A model generated the notes under the pieces. That model was not told where the DNA came from. It saw only the letters and a list, made by a program, of their open reading frames with translations, and ran no database searches. Of a stretch of 64,000 bases of DNA, positions 41,120 to 50,082 are shown in pieces. How positions within the stretch are numbered: position 1 is the first letter of the stretch; each line of letters starts with the position of its first letter. The DNA is from Burkholderiaceae bacterium (lineage in GTDB: Bacteria; Pseudomonadota; Gammaproteobacteria; Burkholderiales; Burkholderiaceae_C). The stretch lies in NCBI GenBank assembly GCA_014879655.1, contig JACSRS010000110.1, forward strand, positions 1 to 64,000, read 5' to 3'. The translations under genes and the position numbers were made by a program.

Positions 41120-43687
41120 CTACTTCAGATCCGAAAAAACCAGCCCGTAATCGGTCTTGGGTTTGCGTGAGACATCCGAACAGGTAAAAGTCGATGTCGG
41201 GTCGTCGAACGGATAGGTGTAGCAGGTCGGACAGGCCTGCTTGAGCCATTTGATCGTCGGCAGGACGTAGTTGAGCCAGTTCGCGTTGGCGGTCAGCACA
41301 TCCTGACTGGGTCGCGTCAGATTCAGCCCCGCGTTGCCCAGCGGGTTTTGCGGTGGCAGCGTGGACTGGGTCGCGCCCCACATGACGCCACCGCAGGCCA
41401 GGGCAATCGGCTGGATGGGAAATGCCGGTGTGCCGCTGGATGAGCCGTTGGCCGTGTAGGCGCTGTAGGTCTTGTTCACGCACAACTGCAGGTCGCCGAC
41501 GCTGACCGTGCCGCCCAGTCCGTTGCTCCAGGTCGTCTGGAAAGCGAACGGTGCCGAATTTGTTGCCGTGGCATTGAAGCCCCAGATCGCATCGGCCGAC
41601 ATCCACGCAACCGGTTTGCCACAGCGACGGTCGCTTGAGGCAAAGGTGGCGGTACCCGTGATGACGCTGGTCATGCTGAAACCGCAGGTGGTATCGACGG
41701 CACCGGTGCAGTCAAGATCGCGCGCGCAGACCTTGGCCGAACCGGCGCTCGGGCTGACCACCCGGAAATAACTGGACGCATCGCCCGTCACCGTCACGCC
41801 GGGGGGAAACGACGACGCGAGCGTCGGCGCAAGCGTCCAGTTGGCCGCCGGCAGGCCCAGCACGTTGCCCGCTGTCCCCGGATAGCCGCCATTCTGGTCA
41901 ATCAAGCTGCCAGCCGTGGAGCAAGCATAAGGGTCGGTCGCGGATGCTGCCACGTTGGTCGGGCCGAACTGCGCAGCGAAATTGACGCCGTTGATGATCG
42001 ACACATCGTAAAAATCGACTGCCGGATAAGCCTGAAATGTCAACTCTGCCAGTGTGTTGACGCCGGGCGAGGGTCCGGTGCCGGGACCGCATGCCAAGCC
42101 TTGGGCCTTGCCGGCGCAGGTGGCGTTTTCGCACTTGCCGGTGACCGGGTCACAGCCCGTCCGCCCATAAAAATTGCCGGACCAGATGATCCCGCTGGGC
42201 GAGAGGCTGGAGCCGGATATCTCGAAAGTGGTCGACCCTGACCCAGCAGCGAGCTGATAGCCGTTGGTCGGTGTCTTCTGGTCGTAGTAGCAGTTGAACG
42301 GGGTATTTGAAATGTCTGTGCTCGGCGCCGATCCACCCTGAATGCAGCTCGTCCCGATGGGGCACGCGGCGCGCGGGTTGGACGGCCCGCAAAGCGACCC
42401 GGCGCCCGGCTTCAGGTTGGCACTGGCTGGCCCGGGCACCACCGACGGCGTGGCGGGGCTGATATAGGCGCTGGCAGCTCCGCCGGTGATCCCCACAAAA
42501 ATGGGCTGCGACGACCGGTTGGTGAAGGTCACCGCTCGCCGTGTCGCGGCTGGTGCAACGGCCCCCAGGGTCAATGGCGCAACGACATAGGTGTGGGTGG
42601 ACTTCGAGGCGACTGTCGCATTGACCGTGACGGTCCCGCTGGTGGCCTCGCCGACGAGGCCGAATCCGCAACTCTTGACGTCGGTTGCGGCAGAACCCGA
42701 ATACCGCATCACGCAGATCTGTGAAGTGGCGGTTTTGATATTGATGTTGTCGCCCGGATCGTGGCTGTAAAAAGCCACCCCAGATCCAACGATTTGCAGG
42801 GTGACGGTCAGCGTATCACTGACCGACGGATTGCTCCAGTGGACGAACAGCGGGGCTTTCATGCCTGCCGGCACGCTGTTACCCGATTGCGTGCTGACCA
42901 CGATCTGACCATAGGTGGGGGTCGCATTCGGTATTGCGCTGATCGTGATCGGCTGATAGCCGGTGTAGTCCGCAACCACACCGCCAACGACCTGGACGAT
43001 CACGGTGGTGGTGGTCGCGGCCGGCAACGAGACCGTGGTATCGCACGCCGGCGTGACTGAAGTGACCTGGCACTGCGGTGGATTGAAGGTCACACCGGAT
43101 TGCGGGGTGCTGAAATTGACGATGGCACCGGTCGCATCCACGATTCCCGAACTGCCCGTGATCCGGGCCTGGAGTGCCATTTGATAGGGCGCGGCGCCGG
43201 TCGCGTTGAATGATTGTGAAATCGTTGAGGTGGTGACGAAAGCGCCTGAGGATGTAGCCACTGAAAGACTGCCGTAGACCACCGTGGCTGTGACGCTGGC
43301 CGCCAGCGTCGCATGCGGATAGACATCGGACCGCGCGAAAAGCGTCACAGCGCCGGTGGACTTGCCGTGAACCTTGACACTGCATTTGCTGGATGCTTCC
43401 GAAGAACTCGAAAGCGTGCAGGTGGTGGGACTGACATCGGCGATCAAGGCGTCTGACGTCGCCAGAAAGACCTGCTGGCCAGACACCCCGGAGCTGTTTT
43501 TCAGCGACAGGATCACATCACGCGTGCTGCCGGCCGATACGGCGATTGAAGATCCTTCCTCGAAATCGATCTGCCCTGCCTGCCCGCTCGGGCCGGGTGC
43601 GCCTGAATCGCCACAGCCTGCGATCATCGACGCAACGCCCAGAATCGCTCCGATGAGTCCATGCTTGGACTTGTACTTGATATTCAC
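41120..43687 (-). CDS. Lipoprotein with Ig-like repeats and C-terminal thaumatin-like domain
   Basis: An 855-residue lipoprotein. The lipobox IAGC gives lipidated Cys25 after KHGLIGAILGVASM. Residues about 40-380 are Thr/Ser/Val-rich beta-sandwich repeats (SSIAVSAGSTRDVILSLKNS, SLSVATSSGAF). From about residue 385 (AVTFTNRSSQPIFVGITGG) a thaumatin-like domain begins: FYDVSIINGVNF is the usual acidic-cleft strand, many Cys residues follow, and the C-terminus holds ACPTCYTYPFDDPTSTFTCS, very close to the thaumatin-family signature CPxAYSYAYDDxxSTFTC. This domain is most familiar from plants and fungi. Composition is slightly more AT-rich than neighbours. Flanked by exonuclease fragment and intact exonuclease. 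Confidence 0.85.
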   Translation of the reverse strand: MNIKYKSKHGLIGAILGVASMIAGCGDSGAPGPSGQAGQIDFEEGSSIAVSAGSTRDVILSLKNSSGVSGQQVFLATSDALIADVSPTTCTLSSSSEASSKCSVKVHGKSTGAVTLFARSDVYPHATLAASVTATVVYGSLSVATSSGAFVTTSTISQSFNATGAAPYQMALQARITGSSGIVDATGAIVNFSTPQSGVTFNPPQCQVTSVTPACDTTVSLPAATTTTVIVQVVGGVVADYTGYQPITISAIPNATPTYGQIVVSTQSGNSVPAGMKAPLFVHWSNPSVSDTLTVTLQIVGSGVAFYSHDPGDNINIKTATSQICVMRYSGSAATDVKSCGFGLVGEATSGTVTVNATVASKSTHTYVVAPLTLGAVAPAATRRAVTFTNRSSQPIFVGITGGAASAYISPATPSVVPGPASANLKPGAGSLCGPSNPRAACPIGTSCIQGGSAPSTDISNTPFNCYYDQKTPTNGYQLAAGSGSTTFEISGSSLSPSGIIWSGNFYGRTGCDPVTGKCENATCAGKAQGLACGPGTGPSPGVNTLAELTFQAYPAVDFYDVSIINGVNFAAQFGPTNVAASATDPYACSTAGSLIDQNGGYPGTAGNVLGLPAANWTLAPTLASSFPPGVTVTGDASSYFRVVSPSAGSAKVCARDLDCTGAVDTTCGFSMTSVITGTATFASSDRRCGKPVAWMSADAIWGFNATATNSAPFAFQTTWSNGLGGTVSVGDLQLCVNKTYSAYTANGSSSGTPAFPIQPIALACGGVMWGATQSTLPPQNPLGNAGLNLTRPSQDVLTANANWLNYVLPTIKWLKQACPTCYTYPFDDPTSTFTCSDVSRKPKTDYGLVFSDLK

Positions 43688-43843
43688 GGCTGGTGCTCCT
43701 GATAGCCAGTGTGGATAAACGCGGAATCGGCATGCGAAGCCACCTTGGTCTACAGTCTGTCACGCCCGCCGCGGTTCGGGTCTTGCGGGATACCCTGTGG
43801 ACGATACCGAAACACCTGAATCGTCGCCTTCGGCAGCCACTCC

Positions 43844-44440
43844 ATGAACACCCGCCACATCACCCCCGACAAAGATGCCATCGCCCTGCTGCCCCCGTTC
43901 GAGCGACTGGGGCTGGACCAGATCACATTCATCACCACAGAGGCCGGCGCGCGCAAGGCGCAGGCCGCGCTGGTCGCAGCGCCGGCCTGGGGTTTTGATA
44001 CCGAATCCAAACCCACCTTCAAGGTGGGCGAGGCATCGGACGGCCCGCATGTGCTGCAGCTCGCCACGCCCGATCACGCCTGGGTCTTCCACCTGCACGA
44101 TGCGGCCTGCCGCGCCGTCGCCGGGGAGTTGCTGGCCACCCCCGGCATCCCCAAGGCGGGTTTCGGCCTGGGCGACGACCGCCGGCGCATCGTGCAAAAG
44201 CTGGGCGTGGACGTGGCCGGCCTGCTGGAGCTGAACACCGTCTTTCGCGAGCGCGGCTACCGCAAGGACATGGGCGTCAAGGGTGCGGTGGCCGTGCTGT
44301 TCAACCAGCGCTTCATCAAATCCAAGAAAGCTGCCACCAGCAACTGGGCCAATGTACGCATGACCGAGGCGCAGCTGATCTACGCTGCCAACGACGCCTG
44401 GGCGGCCATCCGCGTCTACCACGCGCTGGGGCTGAACTGA
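43844..44440 (+). CDS. 3'-5' exonuclease (RNase D-like DEDD domain)
   Basis: A 198-residue DEDD exonuclease domain without HRDC. The first acidic pair is in WGFDTESKPTF (motif I, DxE), motif II falls in AGFGLGDDRRRIVQK and motif III ends with NWANVRMTEAQLIYAANDAW. Such proteins trim nucleic acid 3' ends, with specificity unknown. A diverged 5' stub of a related gene lies at 41022 on the same strand. It precedes the quinone-reductase-like gene by 54 bp. Confidence 0.88.
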   Translation: MNTRHITPDKDAIALLPPFERLGLDQITFITTEAGARKAQAALVAAPAWGFDTESKPTFKVGEASDGPHVLQLATPDHAWVFHLHDAACRAVAGELLATPGIPKAGFGLGDDRRRIVQKLGVDVAGLLELNTVFRERGYRKDMGVKGAVAVLFNQRFIKSKKAATSNWANVRMTEAQLIYAANDAWAAIRVYHALGLN

Positions 44441-44494
44441 GCGGCCAAAAAAAATTCGAATCCGACCCTTATTTGCCAACCATCAGGAGACACC

Positions 44495-45649
44495 ATGACC
44501 CGACCCGCACCGATCACCGGCCTTCAACTCCGTTCCCTCGTCAAGCCCGACGGCCAGCTGGAGCTTTCGCTGCAAAGCGTCGAAACCCCAGCCCCGGCGC
44601 CCGACGAAGTGGTGGTCCGGGTGGAGGCCACGCCGATCAATCCGTCGGACATCGGCCTGCTGTTCGGCCCGGCCGATCTGTCGACGATGAAATCGGCCGG
44701 CGCACCCGGCAGCCCCGTGGTCACGATGCAGGTGCCCGAGCGCCTGCTGAAAAGCCTGACCGCCCGCATCGGGCAATCGATGCCGGTCGGCAACGAGGGC
44801 GCGGGCGTGGTCATCGCGGCCGGTGATTCGCCAGCGGCACAGGCGCTGCTGGGCAAGACCGTGGCCATGCTGGGCGGCGCGATGTACGCGCAGTACCGCA
44901 GCATCACGGCCGAGCAGTGCATGGTGCTGCCGGCGGGCGCCACGGCGGCGGAAGGCGCCTCTTGTTTCGTCAACCCGCTCACCGCACTGGGCATGGTCGA
45001 GACGATGCGGCGCGAAGGCCACAAGGCGCTGGTGCACACGGCGGCAGCCTCCAACCTGGGGCAGATGCTCAACCGCATCTGCCTGAAAGACGGCATTGGC
45101 CTGGTCAACATCGTGCGCAAGCCCGAGCAGGCGACGCTGTTGACCGCGCAGGGCGCCAGACACGTGTGCGACAGCTCGTCGGCCACGTTCATGCAGGACC
45201 TGACGCAGGCGCTGGTGGACACCGGCGCCACGCTGGCGTTTGACGCCACCGGCGGCGGCAAGCTGGCCGGGCAGATCCTGACCTGCATGGAAGCCGCGCT
45301 GAACCGCACCGCCACCGAATACAGCCGCTATGGGTCGACCACGCACAAGCAGGTCTACATCTACGGCGGGCTGGACACCGGCCCGACCGAATTCGTGCGC
45401 AACTTCGGCTTTGCATGGGGCATGGGTGGCTGGCTGCTGTTCCCGTTCCTGCAGAAGATCGGTGCCGACGCAGTACAGACACTGAAAGCACGCGTGGCGG
45501 CCGAGCTCAAAACCACCTTCGCCAGCCACTATCAGCATGAAATTTCGCTGTTCGAAGCCTTGCAGCCCAAGACCATCGCCGCCTACGGCCAGCGCAGCAC
45601 CGGCGCCAAGTACCTGATCAACCCACAGAAGCCGCAACACGGCGCCTGA
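44495..45649 (+). CDS. Zinc-binding-alcohol-dehydrogenase-like / quinone reductase
   Basis: A 384-residue MDR-superfamily protein. The GroES-like N-terminus (VETPAPAPDEVVVRVEATPI then NPSDIGLL) and VGNEGAGVVIAAG are standard. The Rossmann core is HKALVHTAAASNLGQMLNRI; this HTAAASNLG form replaces the usual GxGxxG. FDATGGGKLAGQIL follows. No structural zinc Cys cluster is visible, so it resembles crotonyl-CoA or quinone reductases. The substrate is unknown. Confidence 0.88.
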   Translation: MTRPAPITGLQLRSLVKPDGQLELSLQSVETPAPAPDEVVVRVEATPINPSDIGLLFGPADLSTMKSAGAPGSPVVTMQVPERLLKSLTARIGQSMPVGNEGAGVVIAAGDSPAAQALLGKTVAMLGGAMYAQYRSITAEQCMVLPAGATAAEGASCFVNPLTALGMVETMRREGHKALVHTAAASNLGQMLNRICLKDGIGLVNIVRKPEQATLLTAQGARHVCDSSSATFMQDLTQALVDTGATLAFDATGGGKLAGQILTCMEAALNRTATEYSRYGSTTHKQVYIYGGLDTGPTEFVRNFGFAWGMGGWLLFPFLQKIGADAVQTLKARVAAELKTTFASHYQHEISLFEALQPKTIAAYGQRSTGAKYLINPQKPQHGA

Positions 45650-45689
45650 GACCCGGTTGATCCGGAAAACCGATTGATTCTGCCGTTCG

Positions 45690-46586
45690 CTACAGCCCCC
45701 TCGCCCAGGCGGGGCGCAGCGGCGCGTGTTCGGGCGCGGCCAGCGCAGCGCGCACCTGCGCCAGCAGCCGCTCTTTCTCGGCGCCCAGCGTGCCCTTGAG
45801 CACCAGCCAGTTCGAGGCGTGGTCGCTGCGGAACACGGTGCGGCGCAGTTCCAGTGCCTGCAGCAAGGTTTCCATCTCCTGGAACAGTGCAGGAAGGTCC
45901 AGCGGCTCCCATTCGGGGAAGTTCGCGCGAAAGCGCGCCTCGCCCTGCGGAAAGCTCACCACCAGCGTGGCCAGAAACTCCGGTTGCGTGGCGTTGGCCA
46001 GCCGGGCCGAGTTCTCGGCATGGGCGCGTGACAGCAGCGGCCCGCCCAGGCCGTTGAGCAGCATCACCGAGCGCGTGATGCCAGCGGCACCCAGCTTGTC
46101 AAGCGCATCGCGCGTGCTCTCGAAGGTCTCGCCCTTGTTCACCCTTGCCAGCACCGTGTCGTCACCCGATTCCGCGCCCACATAGGCCAGCGACAGGCCG
46201 GCCGCGCGCAGTTCGGTCAGGTCGGCCACCGATTTGCTGCGCACATTGCGCGGCAGGCAGTAGCTGGAAATGCGTCGCACGCCTGGCAAATGGGTGCGGA
46301 TGGCGTCCAGTACGGTCATCAGCCGCCGGGTGGACAGCGCCATCGCGTCGCCATCGCCCAGAAACACGCGCTGCACCTGGTTGCCGTACAGCTCGCCCAG
46401 CCTGCGGATGGATTCCAGCGCTTCGTCACCGTCGCGCAGCGCAAACTTCTTCTGCGGCGCGGTGTACATCTCGCAGTAGGTGCACCGGTTCCACGAGCAG
46501 CCGTTGGTGACGGGCAGGATCAGCGATTCCGCTTCGCTGGGCGGGCGGAACACGGGTTCGATGTAGCGGATGGGGAAGGTCTGCAT
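45690..46586 (-). CDS. Radical SAM protein
   Basis: A 298-residue radical SAM enzyme. The cluster motif is NGCSWNRCTYCEMY: C30-x4-C35-x2-C38, one residue longer in the first gap than the canonical CX3CX2C. This is known in a group of uncharacterised radical SAM proteins with GCSxNxCTFCxMY. A beta/alpha core follows (VQRVFLGDGDAMALSTRRLM, LSLAYVGAESGDDTVL). No auxiliary cluster motif is seen. The substrate is unknown. Its start is convergent with nothing; it abuts the TetR gene on the same strand (15 bp). Confidence 0.93.
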   Translation of the reverse strand: MQTFPIRYIEPVFRPPSEAESLILPVTNGCSWNRCTYCEMYTAPQKKFALRDGDEALESIRRLGELYGNQVQRVFLGDGDAMALSTRRLMTVLDAIRTHLPGVRRISSYCLPRNVRSKSVADLTELRAAGLSLAYVGAESGDDTVLARVNKGETFESTRDALDKLGAAGITRSVMLLNGLGGPLLSRAHAENSARLANATQPEFLATLVVSFPQGEARFRANFPEWEPLDLPALFQEMETLLQALELRRTVFRSDHASNWLVLKGTLGAEKERLLAQVRAALAAPEHAPLRPAWARGL

Positions 46587-46601
46587 CGGGTCGGGCCTGT
46601 T

Positions 46602-47243
46602 TCAGAGTCCGTGCCCCAGCGCCGGCAACGGCGGCAGCTCGCTGCGGGCGATGGCGCGGGCTTCGGCCGGATCCAGGCCCAGGGCCCGCAGCAGCAGTTC
46701 GACCGCATCCGAGCCCGCGTCACGCCAGGTGCTGCGTCCGTCCAGTACCGGCAGCATGGCCGCCAGCGTGCCGCCGGCCAGCAGACCCACCATGGCTGGC
46801 AATTGCTCAAGGCCCACGCTGTAGCGCCCTGACGCAATGCCGGATTCCAGATCGCCCACCGGCTCACTGGCCTGCAGGGCGCGGGTGAGCGCGGTATTCA
46901 AGCCGAAGCGGCTCATGAAACGCCCCCAGAGCGGTTCCTCGTGCGCGCGGCGGATGTACTGGCGCACGCCGATCGACAGCCGCATGGCAGGGTCTTCGAC
47001 GCCGGCAAAACCGCTGACCACCCGGATGATCATCTCGCCCGACAGCTGGACGGCAACTTCCTCGAACAGGGTGTCGACGTCCGTCACGTGGCTGTAGATC
47101 GTGCCGCGCGCCATGCCAGCGGCACTGGCCAGTTCACTGATGGTGACCCGGGTGACGCCCTTTTCGGCGAAAAGCTTCATCGCCGCGGCGTGGATGCGCT
47201 GGCGAGCCTGGGTCGTCGGGAGCGTGTGGGTATCGGCGGACAT
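46602..47243 (-). CDS. TetR-family regulator, divergent from sulfatase
   Basis: A 213-residue repressor. The helix-turn-helix domain is RIHAAAMKLFAEKGVTRVTI then SELASAAGMARGTIYSHVTD. ATG 47243 is preferred to the longer start that would run into the operator. The divergent gap contains TGTTC-N6-GAACA (47283-47298) and ATTGAACATTTATGTTCAAT (47333-47352), both with TGTTC/GAACA half-sites, so it probably controls both its own gene and the sulfatase. Confidence 0.92.
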   Translation of the reverse strand: MSADTHTLPTTQARQRIHAAAMKLFAEKGVTRVTISELASAAGMARGTIYSHVTDVDTLFEEVAVQLSGEMIIRVVSGFAGVEDPAMRLSIGVRQYIRRAHEEPLWGRFMSRFGLNTALTRALQASEPVGDLESGIASGRYSVGLEQLPAMVGLLAGGTLAAMLPVLDGRSTWRDAGSDAVELLLRALGLDPAEARAIARSELPPLPALGHGL

Positions 47244-47282
47244 TCTTGAACGTGACGGCTGTTGCTCACCATTAAACACCAC

Positions 47283-47298
47283 TGTTCAAACCCGAACA
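47283..47298. promoter_or_regulatory. TGTTC-N6-GAACA operator candidate near TetR start
   Basis: Perfect 5-base arms separated by six bases, centred 48 bases upstream of the TetR ATG on its own strand. Shares half-site sequence with the 20-base palindrome at 47333-47352. Confidence 0.65.
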
Positions 47299-47332
47299 GA
47301 AAACAGCAACCCTCTATACACTACCGATTTCC

Positions 47333-47352
47333 ATTGAACATTTATGTTCAAT
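47333..47352. promoter_or_regulatory. 20-base perfect palindrome upstream of sulfatase
   Basis: ATTGAACATTTATGTTCAAT is perfectly self-complementary and AT-rich, located about 125 bases before the sulfatase start. Its GAACA/TGTTC core recurs in the second site at 47283-47298, and such pairs are typical of TetR/AcrR operators. Best operator candidate in the window. Confidence 0.75.
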
Positions 47353-47477
47353 AGAGATCATATTTGTTTACGCAAGTGATTCGGCACGCATGCCAGTAAC
47401 GGCGGCATCTCAGACGTGTCCGTTCTGTTCTTTCGGAATTTTTTCTGGGCCTTTCCATCGTGCAGCAAGGAGATCGT

Positions 47478-49238
47478 ATGCAAACATCACGCCCCGAGGC
47501 GCCAGAACTGGCGCTTAACCGCCGCGACTTCCTGGCTGCTACAGCGGGACTCGCCCTCGCGCCGTTCGCCGGCGATGCGGCAGCCCGCAGCGACGGCGCG
47601 CCCAACATCCTGTTCATCCTGACGGATCAGGAGCGATTCTTTCGCCCGGGCGAGTTGCCCGCAGGCTTGGAACTGCCGGCGCACGCCAAGCTGACAAAGC
47701 GCGGCACAACCTTCGTGAATCACCGCATTGCGTCCTGTGTGTGCACGCCGTCGCGCTCGGTGATCTACACCGGGCGCCACATCCAGCAGACGCGAATGTT
47801 CGACAACACCAATTTCCCGTGGATCAGCAGCATGTCTACCGAGGTGCCCACGTTGGGCCACATGCTGCGCGCCGCTGGCTACACCGCGGCCTACAAGGGC
47901 AAATGGCACCTGACCAAGGAATTCGAGACCGTCAACGAACTGGGTGCTCCGACGAAGATCTTCACCGAGGAGATGGAGGCCTACGGTTTCTCCGATTACT
48001 ACGGCGTCGGTGACATCATCGCGCACGACCGCGGTGGCTACCTGCACGACGGCATCATCGCTGCCATGGGCGTGAGCTGGCTGCGCGGCAAGGGGCGCAA
48101 GCTTGCGGCCGAAGGCAAGCCCTGGTTTCTGGCCGTCAACCTGGTGAATCCACACGACGTGATGTTCTACGACACCGACGCGCCCGGCACGCCGGTGCAG
48201 AGCAAACGGGGGCTGGTCCACATCGCGCGCGACCCGGTCGATCCGCTCTACGCCAAACAATGGCAGTTCAAGCTGCCATCCAACCACTTCCAGCCCATTG
48301 ATGCGCCCGGCCGGCCGGCGGCGCACTACGACTTCCTGCGCTCGCACGATGCGATGGTCGGCGAGATCCCCGATGAAGCGGCGCGCTGGCGCCGGCGCCA
48401 CAACTACTACCTGAACTGCATGCGCGACGTTGACCGCAACATTGGCATGGTGCTGGCCGAACTGGAGGCATCGGGACTCGCAGAGAACACCATCGTCGTG
48501 CTGACCGCCGACCACGGCGACATGGACGGCGCCCACAAGCTGCATGCCAAAGGCGCAGTTGCCTACCGCGAGCAGAACAACGTGCCTCTGGTGATCGTGC
48601 ACCCCTCTTTCGCCGGTGGCAAGCAGTGCCGCGCGGTGACCTCGCACGTCGACCTGGCGCCGACGCTGCTGTCGTTGACCGGCATCGGTGAGCAGCGCGT
48701 GAAAGCCATCACGAAGGATCTGCCTGGCAAGAACCTGGCCCCGCTGCTGGCAGCGCCCGACCGCGCCAACGAGACGGCGGTGCGCGACGGCGCACTCTTT
48801 TGCTACAACATGCTGGCTTATCTGGATGGCGACTTCCTCTTCAAGGCGGTCGAGTACCTGCACCAGGGTGGCAAACCGGCCGATATCAAGGCAGCCGGCA
48901 TCGTACCCAACCTGCGCAAGCGTGGCGCCGTGCGATCGGTGTACGACGGCCGCTACGTCTTCGCCCGCTACTTCTCGCCGAAGGAACACAACCGGCCGAC
49001 GACGATGGAAGAGTTGACGCTCCTGAATGATCTGGAGCTCTACGACACCCTCGCCGATCCGCTGGAGATGAACAATCTGGCGATGGACCCCCGACGCCGC
49101 GGCGATCTGGTGCTGGCGATGAATGACAAGCTCAACCGGCTGATCGACACCGAGGTCGGTGAGGACCGCGGTCAGATGTTGCCGGGCGGCATCGAAGCAG
49201 GCTGGGAAGTCACCCGCGAGACGATGGCCGGCGCCTGA
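47478..49238 (+). CDS. Tat-exported sulfatase
   Basis: A 586-residue type I sulfatase. The leader has twin Arg (ALNRRDFLAATAGLALAPFA), consistent with Tat export. APNILFILTDQERF provides the first metal-binding Asp. The formylglycine site is C89-T-P-S-R93 within ASCVCTPSRSVIYTGRH, and KGKWHL and TADHGDMDGAHKL are later active-site elements. It hydrolyses a sulfate ester; no maturation enzyme or sulfate transporter is nearby. RBS AAGGAG precedes ATG 47478. Probably controlled by the divergent TetR protein. Confidence 0.93.
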   Translation: MQTSRPEAPELALNRRDFLAATAGLALAPFAGDAAARSDGAPNILFILTDQERFFRPGELPAGLELPAHAKLTKRGTTFVNHRIASCVCTPSRSVIYTGRHIQQTRMFDNTNFPWISSMSTEVPTLGHMLRAAGYTAAYKGKWHLTKEFETVNELGAPTKIFTEEMEAYGFSDYYGVGDIIAHDRGGYLHDGIIAAMGVSWLRGKGRKLAAEGKPWFLAVNLVNPHDVMFYDTDAPGTPVQSKRGLVHIARDPVDPLYAKQWQFKLPSNHFQPIDAPGRPAAHYDFLRSHDAMVGEIPDEAARWRRRHNYYLNCMRDVDRNIGMVLAELEASGLAENTIVVLTADHGDMDGAHKLHAKGAVAYREQNNVPLVIVHPSFAGGKQCRAVTSHVDLAPTLLSLTGIGEQRVKAITKDLPGKNLAPLLAAPDRANETAVRDGALFCYNMLAYLDGDFLFKAVEYLHQGGKPADIKAAGIVPNLRKRGAVRSVYDGRYVFARYFSPKEHNRPTTMEELTLLNDLELYDTLADPLEMNNLAMDPRRRGDLVLAMNDKLNRLIDTEVGEDRGQMLPGGIEAGWEVTRETMAGA

Positions 49239-49286
49239 ACCGGGGGCAGCGCTCGCGCATGCCCCGGCGCATGTCAGGGCAATGTT

Positions 49287-49610
49287 TCAGTGCGGCGGAT
49301 GGCTGCAGCCCTTGGCGTCCGCACACCCATAGGCAACGCCATGCACCGGGAAGCTCTGACGGTGACATTCGAGTGCGCCGATCAGGGTGTCAATGGAAGC
49401 CAGGAATTCTTCCCGGCTGACGCTGGGGTTCTCGGTGAACATCTTTGTGGCCCATTGAGAAATGTCGGCTTTGCCGGCACGCCGTGCCCAGCCCCGCACC
49501 TCGCAATAGGCCAACAGGGCCAGCCGGCCCAGATCCTCATTCCGGCGCGCATGGCGCAGGTCGGCCAGCAAGTCGTCGAGCGCGTATTCGAGGGCGTTTT
49601 GCGTGGTCAT
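49287..49610 (-). CDS. Conserved hypothetical protein (107 aa)
   Basis: A soluble, helical protein: NALEYALDDLLADLRHARRN then LALLAYCEVRGWARRAGKAD. The end is His/Cys-rich (ECHRQSFPVHGVAYGCADAK then GCSHPPH), which could bind metal. ATG at 49610 is preferred to the upstream MLHCN start. I do not recognise the family. Convergent with the sulfatase gene. Confidence 0.65.
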   Translation of the reverse strand: MTTQNALEYALDDLLADLRHARRNEDLGRLALLAYCEVRGWARRAGKADISQWATKMFTENPSVSREEFLASIDTLIGALECHRQSFPVHGVAYGCADAKGCSHPPH

Positions 49611-49683
49611 GTTGCAGTGCAGCATAGGAGCGCAACCTGACTGTTTTCTGACAGTTAGGACGGCCCGACCCGGAGCCAGAACC

Positions 49684-50055
49684 TCAGTCGTCTGTGTAAG
49701 GCCCGTCCGGCAGCACGCTCAGGTCCAGCGGGCGCACCGCCCCCATCCAGAGGGCGCGATCGCGATGGTCAACCAGCGGGTTGTCGCTCAAGGGATGGGT
49801 GAACACCACCAGACCGCGCCGGTTCATCGCCAGCCAGGGAATCAGCGTGCCAAACACCTCCGGCCCGAAGGCGAGCTGGCAGCTCCAGTCCGGGTGCGGA
49901 CCGACGGGCTTTTCATGCATGCGACCCATGGTGGCGCCAAAGCGCGCGGCCGCTTCACTGCAAAGCGAACGGGCCTGCTCCACCGTGCCGGCGTCAAAGT
50001 AGACGTGGGCGTGAAAGCCCCGGATGGCCGGGCTGGTGGTGGCAACTTCAGCCAT
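49684..50055 (-). CDS. DOPA 4,5-dioxygenase-like protein
   Basis: A 123-residue vicinal-oxygen-chelate-like protein. FHAHVYFDAGTVEQARSL opens the family signature; His residues in FHAHVYF, MHEKPVGPHPDW and LVVFTHPLSDNPLVDHRDRA match the conserved metal-binding set. Plant and fungal DOPA dioxygenases make betalain-type pigments; bacterial members are poorly known and act on catechols by inference. It lies 27 bp upstream of nothing on its own strand but close to the GST gene, probably co-transcribed. Confidence 0.9.
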   Translation of the reverse strand: MAEVATTSPAIRGFHAHVYFDAGTVEQARSLCSEAAARFGATMGRMHEKPVGPHPDWSCQLAFGPEVFGTLIPWLAMNRRGLVVFTHPLSDNPLVDHRDRALWMGAVRPLDLSVLPDGPYTDD

Positions 50056-50082
50056 GGAGAAGGTCCGGTTAGCGTTTCGGGC

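Noticed and set aside
43708-43735. Possible further copy of the dispersed element (GATAGC followed by a GCGG-containing sequence)
   Set aside because: ATAGC is present but the sequence 11 bases later does not resemble ATTTGACGCTGG.
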